Shown in pieces: positions 1 to 5,783 of a stretch of DNA of 9,124 nt (its first letter is position 1; each line of letters begins with the position of its first letter). Location of the stretch: positions 1-9,124 of the forward strand of contig JBKPOW010000088.1 of NCBI GenBank assembly GCA_046733275.1. Direction: 5' to 3'. A program made the translations under genes and the position numbers. The notes beneath the pieces are model-generated. The model ran no database searches and had not been told where the DNA came from. It was given only the letters and a program-made list of their open reading frames with translations. This DNA comes from VRUE01 sp046733275. Lineage in GTDB: Bacteria > Actinomycetota > Thermoleophilia > Solirubrobacterales > 70-9.

Positions 1-868
1 GAGCGACGGTGATCGAGAAGGTGTTGAAGATCAAGAAGGCGCCGACGAAGAGAGCGACGAAGGCGAAGACGAGCAGCGCGATGCGCAGGAAGCCGAGTTC
101 TTCGTGGATCTGGTCGGAGTTGCGTTCGGCGTTCTCCTTCGCCGTCTCGACCAACAGCGAGGGGTCGCCGACCCGCCGCTGCACCCGCTTCCTCAGCGTC
201 TCTTCCGAGACCCCCTCGTCGGCGGCGATCAGGACCTGGTCGAATTCGCCCCGCTTGGCGGTGATCCGCTGCGCCTCGGGCAGGATCAGCGCGGCGATGC
301 TGGCGCCGCCCCAGGACGCCTCTCCGAGCTTGGTCAAGCCGACGATCTCATACGAGGCGACGCGTTCGACGGAGGCGAGCTTCACCGTGTCGCCGAGACC
401 CAGCCCCGCCTCTTCGGCGGCGCTCTGATCGAGCGAGGCCTCCTTCGCGGTGCGCGGTTTGCGCCCTTCGACGTAGGTCTGGGTTTCGAGGCTCTCGGGG
501 ATGTTCGAGGTGATGAACTTGGGAGCGAAGGGGGTGCCGATCTGCTCGTTCTCTTCGTCGAAGAAAGCGCCGCCGGTGAAGATCTGACCGACCGCGACCC
601 GCACCCCGTCGACCTCGCGCACCTCCGGCAGGACATCGGCCTTGAAGCTCGGCGTCTCGCCGGTTTCCTGCCGCACCTCCTCCCTCGCCGTGATCACCAC
701 GTCGGTCTTCGCCAGCGAGTCTTCGAAGATTTCGTCGAAGGCGGCGAAGGTGGTGTCGGTGAGGATGTAGGTGCCGGCGACGAAGGCGACGCCGATCACC
801 ACCGCGAGGGTCGTGGTCAGGGCGCGCACCCGGCGCGCCCAGAGGCTCTTGAGGGCGAGGGAGGTCAA
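1..868 (-). CDS. FtsX/MacB-type ABC transporter permease (partial, C-terminus outside window)
   Basis: This is the membrane subunit of an ABC system of the MacB/LolCE/FtsX class, which couples cytoplasmic ATP hydrolysis to work on lipoproteins, antibiotics, peptides or cell-wall enzymes outside the membrane. The readable 289 residues show a short basic N-terminus (WARRVRA, 10-16), a first membrane helix at about 17-36 (LTTTLAVVIGVAFVAG), a long extracytoplasmic domain of the MacB periplasmic-core type (about 40-258), and a second helix at about 263-284 running into FNTFSITVA. The remaining helices lie beyond base 1. The start is a TTG at 868-866 whose TTGA overlaps the stop of the ATPase gene, so translation is probably coupled; I see no ATG or GTG in frame that fits better. 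Substrate cannot be told from sequence. Family call confident; start moderately so. Confidence 0.85.
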   Translation of the reverse strand, partial: MTSLALKSLWARRVRALTTTLAVVIGVAFVAGTYILTDTTFAAFDEIFEDSLAKTDVVITAREEVRQETGETPSFKADVLPEVREVDGVRVAVGQIFTGGAFFDEENEQIGTPFAPKFITSNIPESLETQTYVEGRKPRTAKEASLDQSAAEEAGLGLGDTVKLASVERVASYEIVGLTKLGEASWGGASIAALILPEAQRITAKRGEFDQVLIAADEGVSEETLRKRVQRRVGDPSLLVETAKENAERNSDQIHEELGFLRIALLVFAFVALFVGAFLIFNTFSITVA

Positions 869-1569
869 GCCGACCGGGGCGGCGGCCCATCGCTCTCGAT
901 ACGGCCGTCGCGCAGGGTGATCAGGCGGTCGGCGTGGGCCGCGGCGGCCGGGTCGTGGGTGACCATGATCACCGTCTGGCCGAACTCGTCGACGGCCTGG
1001 CGCAGCAGCCGCAGCACCTCCTCGCTGGCCTTCGAGTCGAGGTTGCCAGTCGGCTCGTCGGCGAAGACGACGGCCGGTTTGGAGACGAGGGCGCGGGCGA
1101 CGGCGACGCGCTGCTGCTGGCCGCCGGAGAGCTCGGAGGGCCGGTGGGTGCGCCTGTCCTCGAGCCCGACCGTGCGGACCAGCTGCTCGAGCCACTGGGC
1201 GTCGGGCTTGCGCCCGGCGATCGAGAGCGGCAGCACCAGGTTCTCCTCGGCGCTGAGGACCGGCAGCAGGTTGAAGAACTGGAAGACGAAGCCGAGCTTG
1301 TCGCGGCGCAGTCTGGTCAGGGCGGCGTCGTCGAGGCCGGTCAGCTCCTCGCCGTCGAGGACTACCGTGCCCGCGGTCGGGTTGTCGAGCCCGGCAAGGA
1401 TGTGCATCAGGGTCGACTTGCCCGACCCCGAGGGGCCCATGATCGCGGTGAAGCGGCCGCGCTCGAAGCCGGTCGAGACGTCGACCAGCGCGTCGACCGC
1501 CGTCGCGCCCTCGCCGTAGCGGCGCGATACGCCGGTTGCGATCACGACTTGGCCGTCGGCGGACCTCAC
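865..1569 (-). CDS. ABC transporter ATP-binding protein, MacB/LolD family
   Basis: This is the cytoplasmic ATPase that powers the overlapping downstream permease. Counting from the GTG at 1569 (234 aa): Walker A GPSGSGKST at 45-53, Q-loop Gln97 in FVFQFFNLLP, signature LSGGQ at 147-151 followed by QQRVAVARAL, Walker B VVFADEP with catalytic Glu172, D-loop NLD at 176-178, and H-loop His205 in VTHDP. The length is normal for the MacB/LolD/FtsE group, which pairs with FtsX-fold permeases. The frame stays open well upstream, including an ATG at 1599, but that would overlap the divergent HAD gene, and the conserved domain begins only after VRSADGQ. The GTG at 1569 lies 9 bases after a TATTGT box, which suits a leaderless message. 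A second GTG at 1575 is possible. Function of the pair (export, lipoprotein handling) is not resolved. Confidence 0.9.
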   Translation of the reverse strand: MRSADGQVVIATGVSRRYGEGATAVDALVDVSTGFERGRFTAIMGPSGSGKSTLMHILAGLDNPTAGTVVLDGEELTGLDDAALTRLRRDKLGFVFQFFNLLPVLSAEENLVLPLSIAGRKPDAQWLEQLVRTVGLEDRRTHRPSELSGGQQQRVAVARALVSKPAVVFADEPTGNLDSKASEEVLRLLRQAVDEFGQTVIMVTHDPAAAAHADRLITLRDGRIESDGPPPRSA

Positions 1570-1578
1570 AGGCACGGC

Positions 1579-1584
1579 ACAATA
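1579..1584 (-). promoter_or_regulatory. Putative -10 box (TATTGT) for the ABC operon
   Basis: On the minus strand TATTGT is followed by exactly 9 bases and then the GTG at 1569, which would place the transcript start at or next to the start codon. No clear -35 hexamer is seen. It sits in a small AT-rich island shared with the opposite-strand promoter of the HAD gene. This is an inference from spacing only. Confidence 0.35.
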
Positions 1585-1588
1585 GCCT
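1583..1588 (+). promoter_or_regulatory. Putative -10 box (TAGCCT) for the HAD-MFS unit
   Basis: TAGCCT fits the loose TANNNT pattern and lies 9 bases before the ATG at 1598, the same geometry as the other proposed leaderless starts here. It overlaps the minus-strand box by two bases, so the two promoters would compete or be co-regulated. No Shine-Dalgarno precedes the ATG. Weak on its own. Confidence 0.25.
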
Positions 1589-1597
1589 GCGCCGGAC

Positions 1598-2386
1598 ATG
1601 GCGCTGGCGGACGAATTCGACGGGCTGCTGATCGACCTCGACGGCGTCGTCTGGGTCGGGCGTGAGACGGTGCCGGGCTCGGCGGAGGCGCTGCACTCTT
1701 TGATCGACGCTGGGACGGAGATCGTCTTCGTCACCAACAATCCCGGGCGGCCGGCGACCGCGTACGTCGAGCGCCTGCGCGAGGCGGGAATACCCGCCGG
1801 AGACGATCGCGTGGTCACCGCCGGGGAAGCGACCGCGGCGTTGGCGGTCGAGCGCCGCGGCGCGGGCAGGACGGCGTTCGCAATCGGCGCGCCGGCTTTC
1901 CACGAGACCGTCGCCGAGGCAGGGCTGGAGCTGCTCGAGGGGGAGGCGGCGCGGCGCGCCGAGGTCGTCCTCGTCTCGGGCCACCGCGGCTTCGACTACG
2001 ACGAGCTCTTGACCGCGACGCTGGCCCTGCAGGGCGGCGCCTCCCTCTTCGCCACCAGCCGCGACCCGACCCTGCCGATGCCGGGCGGCGAGTGGCCCGG
2101 GACCGGCGCCGTCCTGGCGGCGGTCGAGACCGCGACCGGGGCGACGGCGGAGATCGGCGGCAAGCCGGAGCCGCACCTCTTCGCGCTGGCGCGCGAGCGG
2201 ATCGGCTCTGCCGAGAGGGTGGCGATGATCGGCGACCGCGTCTCCTCCGACATCGAGGGGGGCCGGCGCGCGGGCCTGGAGACGATCCTCGTGCTGAGCG
2301 GCGCGACCTCGCGCGAGGAAGCGCAGGCTGCCTCGCCGGCGCCCGACCGCGTGGCCGAGGACCTCGCCGCGCTGGCCCGGTCGTGA
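1598..2386 (+). CDS. HAD-IIA family phosphatase (NagD/AraL/phosphoglycolate phosphatase-like)
   Basis: This is a soluble Mg-dependent phosphatase of the haloacid dehalogenase superfamily, 262 aa, a normal length for the NagD group. Motif I is DLDG (nucleophile Asp13, acid/base Asp15) in LIDLDGVVWVG. Motif II Thr46 lies in FVTNNPGR, Lys189 in GGKPEPHLF supplies motif III, and motif IV is GDRVSSD (Asp213, Asp218). The region between about 75 and 185 is the C2-type cap, with the typical FATSRDPTLPMPGG and PGTGAVLAAVE stretches. Relatives act on sugar phosphates, p-nitrophenyl phosphate, nucleotides or phosphoglycolate; the true substrate is unknown. The ATG at 1598 has no Shine-Dalgarno and is likely leaderless. 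The stop overlaps the start of the MFS gene, so the two are co-translated. Confidence 0.9.
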   Translation: MALADEFDGLLIDLDGVVWVGRETVPGSAEALHSLIDAGTEIVFVTNNPGRPATAYVERLREAGIPAGDDRVVTAGEATAALAVERRGAGRTAFAIGAPAFHETVAEAGLELLEGEAARRAEVVLVSGHRGFDYDELLTATLALQGGASLFATSRDPTLPMPGGEWPGTGAVLAAVETATGATAEIGGKPEPHLFALARERIGSAERVAMIGDRVSSDIEGGRRAGLETILVLSGATSREEAQAASPAPDRVAEDLAALARS

Positions 2387-3570
2387 GCACGGCGACCGAG
2401 CCGGCGGCTGCGGTGGCGCGCCCGGGGGCCGCCTTCGCGGGCGTCTTCGCCGTCACCTTCTCCGGCCTGCTCGCGGTCGGCGCCGTGCTGCCGGTCCTGC
2501 CCCGCTACATCCACGGCCCGCTCGACGGAGGCGACATCGCGGTCGGCATCGTGATCGGCTCCTACGCCGTCACCGGCCTCCTCCTGCGGCCCTTCGCCGG
2601 CCGGTTCGCCGATCGCCGCGGCCGCCGGCAGACCGTCCTGCTCGGCTCCATCCTCGTCGCCTTCGCCGGCTTCCTCTACCTGCTGCCGCTGGGAATACCC
2701 GGCCTGATCTTCGCCCGTCTCCTGCTCGGCGCCGGCGAGGGGACGGTGTTCACCGCCGGCTCGGCCTGGATCGTCGACATCGCCCCGCCCGAGCGGCGCG
2801 GCCGCGTGATCGGCCTCTACGGCCTCTCGGTCTGGGCGGGGCTCAGCATCGGGCCGCTGGTCGGCGAGCTGCTGCTGCACGCCTCCGGCTACACCCTGGT
2901 CTGGCTCTTCGCCGGGGCGGCGCCGCTGGCCGGGGCGCTGATCGCGCTGCGCCTACCGGACCCCTTCCACCCCAAGCCCGGCGACAACGAGCACCACCCC
3001 CTGATCGCGCGCGAGGCGGTGCGGCCCGGCATTGCCCTGGCGCTCGCCTCGCTCGGCTACGCGACGGTCGCCTCCTTTGTCGTCCTCCACCTCGACGCAC
3101 GCGGGATCGGCCACGGCGCCGCGGTCTTCGGCGTCTTCGCGACGATGGTCGTCCTCACCCGCCTGGTCGGCGGCGACCTGCCCGATCGCGTCGGCCCGGT
3201 GCGGGTGGCGATCGCCGCGGCGGCGGTCGAGGCGGTCGGCCTGGCGACCATCGGCATCGCCCACAGCCTCGGCGTCGCGATCGCCGGCGCGCTGGCGATG
3301 GGCGCGGCCTTCTCGCTGCTCTACCCGTCGCTCTCGCTGATCGTCGTCGGGCGGGTGTCGGAGACGCGGCGCGGCGCGGCGCTGGGCACCTTCACCGCCT
3401 TCTTCGACGCCGGGATCGGCTTCGGCGCGCCCCTGGCCGGCATCGCCGCCGCGGTGACCGACTACGAGGGCGCGTTCCTCTTCTCCGCCGTCGTGGCCCT
3501 GATGGCGATGGCGACGATCGCGCTGGCCGTCTCCAGCCGCAGCCGTCCAGCCCTGGCCACCCGCCCCTAA
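2383..3570 (+). CDS. Major facilitator superfamily transporter (probable DHA1-like efflux)
   Basis: This is an inner-membrane secondary transporter of 395 aa with about 12 hydrophobic helices. The loop between helices 2 and 3 carries MFS motif A as GRFADRRGRR (73-82). Helix 4 begins with FARLLLGAGEG, the usual position of the conserved motif B arginine, and PPERRGRVIGLYG follows helix 5. A central charged, His-rich loop (PFHPKPGDNEHHP) separates the two six-helix halves. The start is GTG at 2383, which forms GTGA with the stop of the HAD gene. The frame continues open upstream inside that gene, but the resulting sequence is Arg/Gly-rich antisense-like filler. The style resembles AraJ/Bcr-type drug or sugar exporters; the substrate is not predictable. 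The coupling to a phosphatase could mean the exported compound is dephosphorylated first, which is speculation. Confidence 0.88.
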   Translation: MSTATEPAAAVARPGAAFAGVFAVTFSGLLAVGAVLPVLPRYIHGPLDGGDIAVGIVIGSYAVTGLLLRPFAGRFADRRGRRQTVLLGSILVAFAGFLYLLPLGIPGLIFARLLLGAGEGTVFTAGSAWIVDIAPPERRGRVIGLYGLSVWAGLSIGPLVGELLLHASGYTLVWLFAGAAPLAGALIALRLPDPFHPKPGDNEHHPLIAREAVRPGIALALASLGYATVASFVVLHLDARGIGHGAAVFGVFATMVVLTRLVGGDLPDRVGPVRVAIAAAAVEAVGLATIGIAHSLGVAIAGALAMGAAFSLLYPSLSLIVVGRVSETRRGAALGTFTAFFDAGIGFGAPLAGIAAAVTDYEGAFLFSAVVALMAMATIALAVSSRSRPALATRP

Positions 3571-3716
3571 CCGCGCCGCTGTTCCTTATTCCGAAATAGC
3601 AGCGATAGGGAAAAGTGGAGTGGTGGAGTCCGGCACGTCATGCCCCCACTGTTCGTCTTCCGGGTCATTTGGGGATAAGGAACAGTGGAGCTGCTCGCCT
3701 GACGGGCGCTCAGCGC
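3571..3716. other. Gene-free gap between convergent MFS and thioesterase genes
   Basis: No open frame here looks like a gene. The stretch is filled by a repeat cluster (about 3576-3690) and the start of a tandem heptamer (from 3706). As it lies between two 3' ends, it may act as a transcription barrier in both directions, although no classical hairpin with a T-tract is present. Confidence 0.6.
3579..3685. repeat. Inverted-repeat element, 107 bp, MITE- or REP-like
   Basis: The two ends, 3579-3597 and 3667-3685, are reverse complements at 17 of 19 positions (core CTGTTCCTTAT / ATAAGGAACAG). Inside lies another inverted pair, CCACTGTTC at 3646-3654 with GAACAGTGG at 3680-3688. There is also a near-direct repeat, 3604-3620 against 3674-3690, identical at 15 of 17 positions. 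The cluster thus contains four versions of one unit of about 15 bases, two in each orientation. No target-site duplication or coding capacity is visible. It could be a small non-autonomous mobile element, a dispersed palindromic repeat, or a bidirectional terminator. Confidence 0.55.
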
Positions 3717-3726
3717 TCAGCGCTCG
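3706..3726. repeat. Tandem heptamer GCGCTCA, about 2.9 copies
   Basis: GCGCTCA GCGCTCA GCGCTCG runs across the stop codon of the thioesterase gene (TGA complement at 3717-3719). Gain or loss of one unit would shift the end of that frame. AGCGCT is itself palindromic. Too short to claim a role. Confidence 0.5.
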
Positions 3727-4499
3727 GCGATGAGGAGGGCTTGCGCGGCGCGGCCGATGCGGCCGCGCTCGTCGGAGAGCACAGACTCGGCGGTGCCGAT
3801 GCCGTTGGGCTGAGGGAGGGTGACCGCGTCGACGCAGACCCACTCGCCCTCCGGCATCCGCTCGAGGTGGAGGCTGAGGTCGACGTTGATGAAGACGTAG
3901 CGACGCCAGTCGAGCACGGCGCTGATCCCGTTGCCGACGTCGGCGGCGACCAGGGTGCGCTGCAGCGGCGTCGGCTCCTCGGCGGCGACCAGTGCGTACC
4001 GCATCCGCATCCACACCGTCGCCGGCCCCGGCGTGCGGAAGCTGCCCCCCACCGACCGCCACTCCATCGCGGTGTGGTACCCGACCGACTGCCCCGTGGC
4101 GAAGAACTCAGGCTCGTGCCCCTCCTTCGGCCCCGGCGGCGCCTCAGGCGTGGTCACCACGTCCTCCGGAATCTCGATCTCGGCGGTCCTGATCCGCCAA
4201 GCCCGAGCCTTCATCAGTTCGTTCTCCCCATCGGACAGCGACGCCTCAACCATCTGCACCGACCGCCCCGGCCGCACAATCGACGCCTCGACCCGGACCG
4301 GCCCAATAGGCACCGGCCGCAGGATCTCCAGCGTCACCCGAGCCACCTGAAACCCCTGGCCGCCGCCGACCCGCTCCACCTCCCTGCCCAGCAACCCCGA
4401 CGGCGGCCCCGCATGCTGGGCGTTGGGATCCCAGGGTCCGCGGGTCAGCTCACTCGCAATGAACCCGTCGTGGGTCTTCTCGTAAAAGGCCTCGGGCAC
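3717..4499 (-). CDS. Thioesterase family protein (TesB-like double hot-dog acyl-CoA thioesterase)
   Basis: This is a cytoplasmic protein of 260 aa that I recognise as the actinobacterial TesB-like (4HBT_3) type, expected to hydrolyse acyl-CoA thioesters. The N-terminal signature ELTRGPWDPNAQHAGPPSGL (about 14-33) is characteristic of this group. The first hot-dog half follows (VARVTLEILRPVPIGPVRVE), then a linker of Pro/Glu-rich sequence, and the second half containing TVWMRMRYALVA, AADVGNGISAVLDW, FINVDLSLHLERMPEGEWV and a terminal GRIGRAAQALLI. The start chosen is GTG at 4499: conserved sequence begins there, and a TTAGAT box lies 8 bases upstream. The frame is open further upstream but runs through hairpin-rich intergenic DNA and encodes Arg/Cys-rich noise. 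It is convergent with the MFS gene and has no operon partner in view. Physiological substrate unknown. Confidence 0.85.
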   Translation of the reverse strand: MPEAFYEKTHDGFIASELTRGPWDPNAQHAGPPSGLLGREVERVGGGQGFQVARVTLEILRPVPIGPVRVEASIVRPGRSVQMVEASLSDGENELMKARAWRIRTAEIEIPEDVVTTPEAPPGPKEGHEPEFFATGQSVGYHTAMEWRSVGGSFRTPGPATVWMRMRYALVAAEEPTPLQRTLVAADVGNGISAVLDWRRYVFINVDLSLHLERMPEGEWVCVDAVTLPQPNGIGTAESVLSDERGRIGRAAQALLIAER

Positions 4500-4507
4500 G
4501 GGCGGGC

Positions 4508-4513
4508 ATCTAA
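4508..4513 (-). promoter_or_regulatory. Putative -10 box (TTAGAT) for the thioesterase gene
   Basis: On the minus strand TTAGAT is followed by 8 bases and then the GTG at 4499, consistent with a leaderless transcript. No -35 match is evident. It supports the GTG start over longer alternatives. Confidence 0.3.
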
Positions 4514-4545
4514 GCAGGCGATGTCGGGGGTCGCCTCGGCAGTGC

Positions 4546-4615
4546 CTCGCGAAGCGGCTCCGCAGAGTCATTCCAGCCGCGAAGCGGCACGAGATTCCAC
4601 CGCCGAAGGCGGTGG
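4546..4615. repeat. Series of three GAA-loop hairpins between divergent genes
   Basis: Three palindromes each close on a GAA triloop: CGC-GAA-GCG (4548-4556), GCCGC-GAA-GCGGC (4576-4588) and CCACCGCC-GAA-GGCGGTGG (4597-4615, 8-bp stem). The last two form a 24-base repeated module, each preceded by ATTCCA (4570-4575 and 4594-4599), with stems that differ in sequence yet still pair. They lie upstream of both the thioesterase and msrB genes. They may be a dispersed repeat, an RNA structure in the msrB leader if transcription starts far upstream, or a transcription barrier. No T-tract follows. Confidence 0.5.
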
Positions 4616-4664
4616 TGGGCACTGACGAGGTGATCCCCGGCGGCGCCTGCCTGGACGCGCTCCG

Positions 4665-4670
4665 TACTCT
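4665..4670 (+). promoter_or_regulatory. Weak candidate -10 box (TACTCT) for msrB
   Basis: TACTCT fits TANNNT and lies 26 bases before the msrB GTG, leaving room for a short leader containing the Shine-Dalgarno sequence. No -35 element is convincing. If correct, the GAA-loop hairpins lie upstream of the transcript. Confidence 0.2.
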
Positions 4671-4684
4671 GAATGTGAGACGAA

Positions 4685-4689
4685 AGGAG
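4685..4689 (+). promoter_or_regulatory. Shine-Dalgarno AGGAG deciding the msrB start
   Basis: AGGAG ends 6 bases before the GTG at 4696, ideal spacing, and is the clearest ribosome binding site in the window. It favours GTG 4696 over the ATG at 4612, whose extra 28 residues run through the hairpin region. Confidence 0.7.
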
Positions 4690-4695
4690 AGCGAA

Positions 4696-5091
4696 GTGGA
4701 GAAAGTGAAGAAGTCAGACGAGGAGTGGCGCAAGCAACTGACGCCCGAGCAATACGAGGTCACCCGCAAGGCCGGCACCGAGCGCCCCTTCACCGGCCCC
4801 TACGTCGACGAGAAGTCCGAGGGCATGTACCGCTGCGTCTGCTGCGGCACCGAGCTCTTCAGCTCTGACACCAAGTTCGACTCCGGCACCGGCTGGCCCA
4901 GCTTCACCGAGCCGGCCAACCTGGAGCAGGTCGAGCTGCGGCCCGACAACAGCCTGATGATGCGCCGCACCGAGGTCGTCTGCAAGCACTGCGACGCCCA
5001 CCTCGGCCACGTCTTCGACGACGGCCCGCCCGAGCGCGGCGGCCGGCGCTACTGCATCAACGGCTGCGCGCTGACCCTGGACCGCAACTAG
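4696..5091 (+). CDS. msrB: Peptide-methionine (R)-S-oxide reductase MsrB
   Basis: MsrB reduces the R-epimer of methionine sulfoxide in proteins, repairing oxidative damage in the cytoplasm with electrons from thioredoxin. The protein is 131 aa, a standard single-domain length. The N-terminus has WRKQLTPEQYEVTRKAGTE, then GTGWPSF at 64-70. The structural zinc site is Cys47/Cys50 (CVCC) and Cys96/Cys99 (CKHC), followed by the conserved AHLGHVFDDGP. The catalytic Cys120 sits in RRYCING at 117-123. Two cysteines are unusual: Cys49 inside the first CxxC, and Cys124 four residues after the catalytic one, where Ser/Ala/Leu residues are more usual. The start is the GTG with a good AGGAG. The gene is divergent from the thioesterase, convergent with the response regulator, and stands alone. 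Confidence 0.95.
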   Translation: MEKVKKSDEEWRKQLTPEQYEVTRKAGTERPFTGPYVDEKSEGMYRCVCCGTELFSSDTKFDSGTGWPSFTEPANLEQVELRPDNSLMMRRTEVVCKHCDAHLGHVFDDGPPERGGRRYCINGCALTLDRN

Positions 5092-5122
5092 CCGCCCCCG
5101 GACGCGAAGCGGAGGAGGCGGC
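5091..5122. terminator. GC-rich hairpin between convergent msrB and response regulator
   Basis: GCCGCC (5091-5096) pairs with GGCGGC (5117-5122). An inner CGC-GAA-GCG (5103-5111) sits almost concentrically, and partial CC/GG pairing joins the two stems. It occupies most of the 38-base gap between two stop codons, so it could end transcripts from both sides. There is no T-tract on either side, so it is not a classical intrinsic terminator. The inner hairpin repeats the CGCGAAGCGG string seen at 4548-4557. Confidence 0.4.
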
Positions 5123-5129
5123 GCCTGAC

Positions 5130-5783
5130 CTACTTGACGCCGCCGCCGGCGCCGAGGTAGCTGAAGCGCACGGCCAGGGCAACCGCCTCCGTGCGCGTAT
5201 CGACCTCCAGCTTGGCGATCGCGTTGCGCACGTGCGTGTGCACGGTCGCCGGGCTGAGCCCGAGGCGCTCGGCGATCTCTTTCACCCGCAGCCCCTCGGC
5301 GAGCAGCTCGAGGATCTGCCGCTCGCGCGGCGAGAGGTCGAGCAGTTTCTCCACCTCGGAGGGCTTGCCGCCGGCGAAGTCGCCGCCGAGGAAGGTGCCG
5401 CCGCCGGTCACCGCTTTGACCGCGCGGGCGATGTCCTCGGCCGGCGCCGACTTGAGCACGTAGCCGGAGGCGCCGGCGCGCAGGGCGAGCGCCAGCAGGT
5501 CGGGCTGGGCGTGCGCGGTGAAGATGATCACCTTCGTCCGCGGGCGGACCTTGAGCACCTCCTTGGTCGCCTCGATCCCGTCGCGTTTGGGCAGCTCGAC
5601 GTCGATGATCAGGACGTCGGGTTCGAGTTCCTTGACGACCTCGATGACATCGCGGCCGTTGGCGGCCTCGCCGACGATCTGCAGCGCGTTCGAGTTCGAC
5701 ATCCGCGACTTGATCGCATCGCGGACAATCTCGTGGTCGTCGCAGAGGACGACCCGCTTGGCATCACGAACGCTGGCGCTCAT
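5130..5783 (-). CDS. NarL/FixJ-family response regulator (receiver + LuxR-type HTH)
   Basis: This is a two-component transcription regulator of 217 aa with both domains intact. Receiver domain: acidic pair Asp15/Asp16 (LCDDHE), phospho-acceptor Asp61 in LIIDVELPKRDG, switch Thr89 in IIFTAH, and Lys111 in GYVLKSAPAEDI. A Gly-rich linker (about 127-140) leads to a GerE/LuxR helix-turn-helix at about 150-207, starting LSPRERQILELLAEGL and containing the recognition region LSPATVHTHVRNAIAKL. No sensor kinase is present in the window, so its partner is elsewhere. The ATG at 5783 forms ATGA with the stop of serS, so it is probably translated from the same message. Target genes are unknown. Family certain, role not. 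Confidence 0.93.
   Translation of the reverse strand: MSASVRDAKRVVLCDDHEIVRDAIKSRMSNSNALQIVGEAANGRDVIEVVKELEPDVLIIDVELPKRDGIEATKEVLKVRPRTKVIIFTAHAQPDLLALALRAGASGYVLKSAPAEDIARAVKAVTGGGTFLGGDFAGGKPSEVEKLLDLSPRERQILELLAEGLRVKEIAERLGLSPATVHTHVRNAIAKLEVDTRTEAVALAVRFSYLGAGGGVK

Larger units (their letters stand above)
4500..4695. other. Gene-free divergent region, thioesterase / msrB
   Basis: No protein-like frame is present. From left to right it holds the TTAGAT box of the thioesterase gene, three GAA-loop hairpins (4546-4615), an unremarkable GC-rich stretch, then the TACTCT candidate and the AGGAG of msrB. Confidence 0.6.

Noticed and set aside
104..1519. Long plus-strand open frame opposite the ABC permease and ATPase
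   Set aside because: It is the complement of two clear ABC genes; the translation is Arg/Gly/Asp-rich with no domain, a usual by-product of high GC.
1570..1818. N-terminal extension of the ABC ATPase, including ATG 1599
   Set aside because: It lies over the 5' end of the HAD gene and encodes Ser/Thr/Pro-rich filler; ABC homology begins after GTG 1569.
2092..2382. Upstream extension of the MFS frame
   Set aside because: It runs inside the HAD gene in another frame and is Arg/Gly-rich; the GTGA overlap is the natural start.
3615..4625. Plus-strand open frame of 336 codons opposite the thioesterase gene
   Set aside because: Complement of a recognised gene; His/Arg/Pro-rich translation without domain features, and it runs through the hairpin region.
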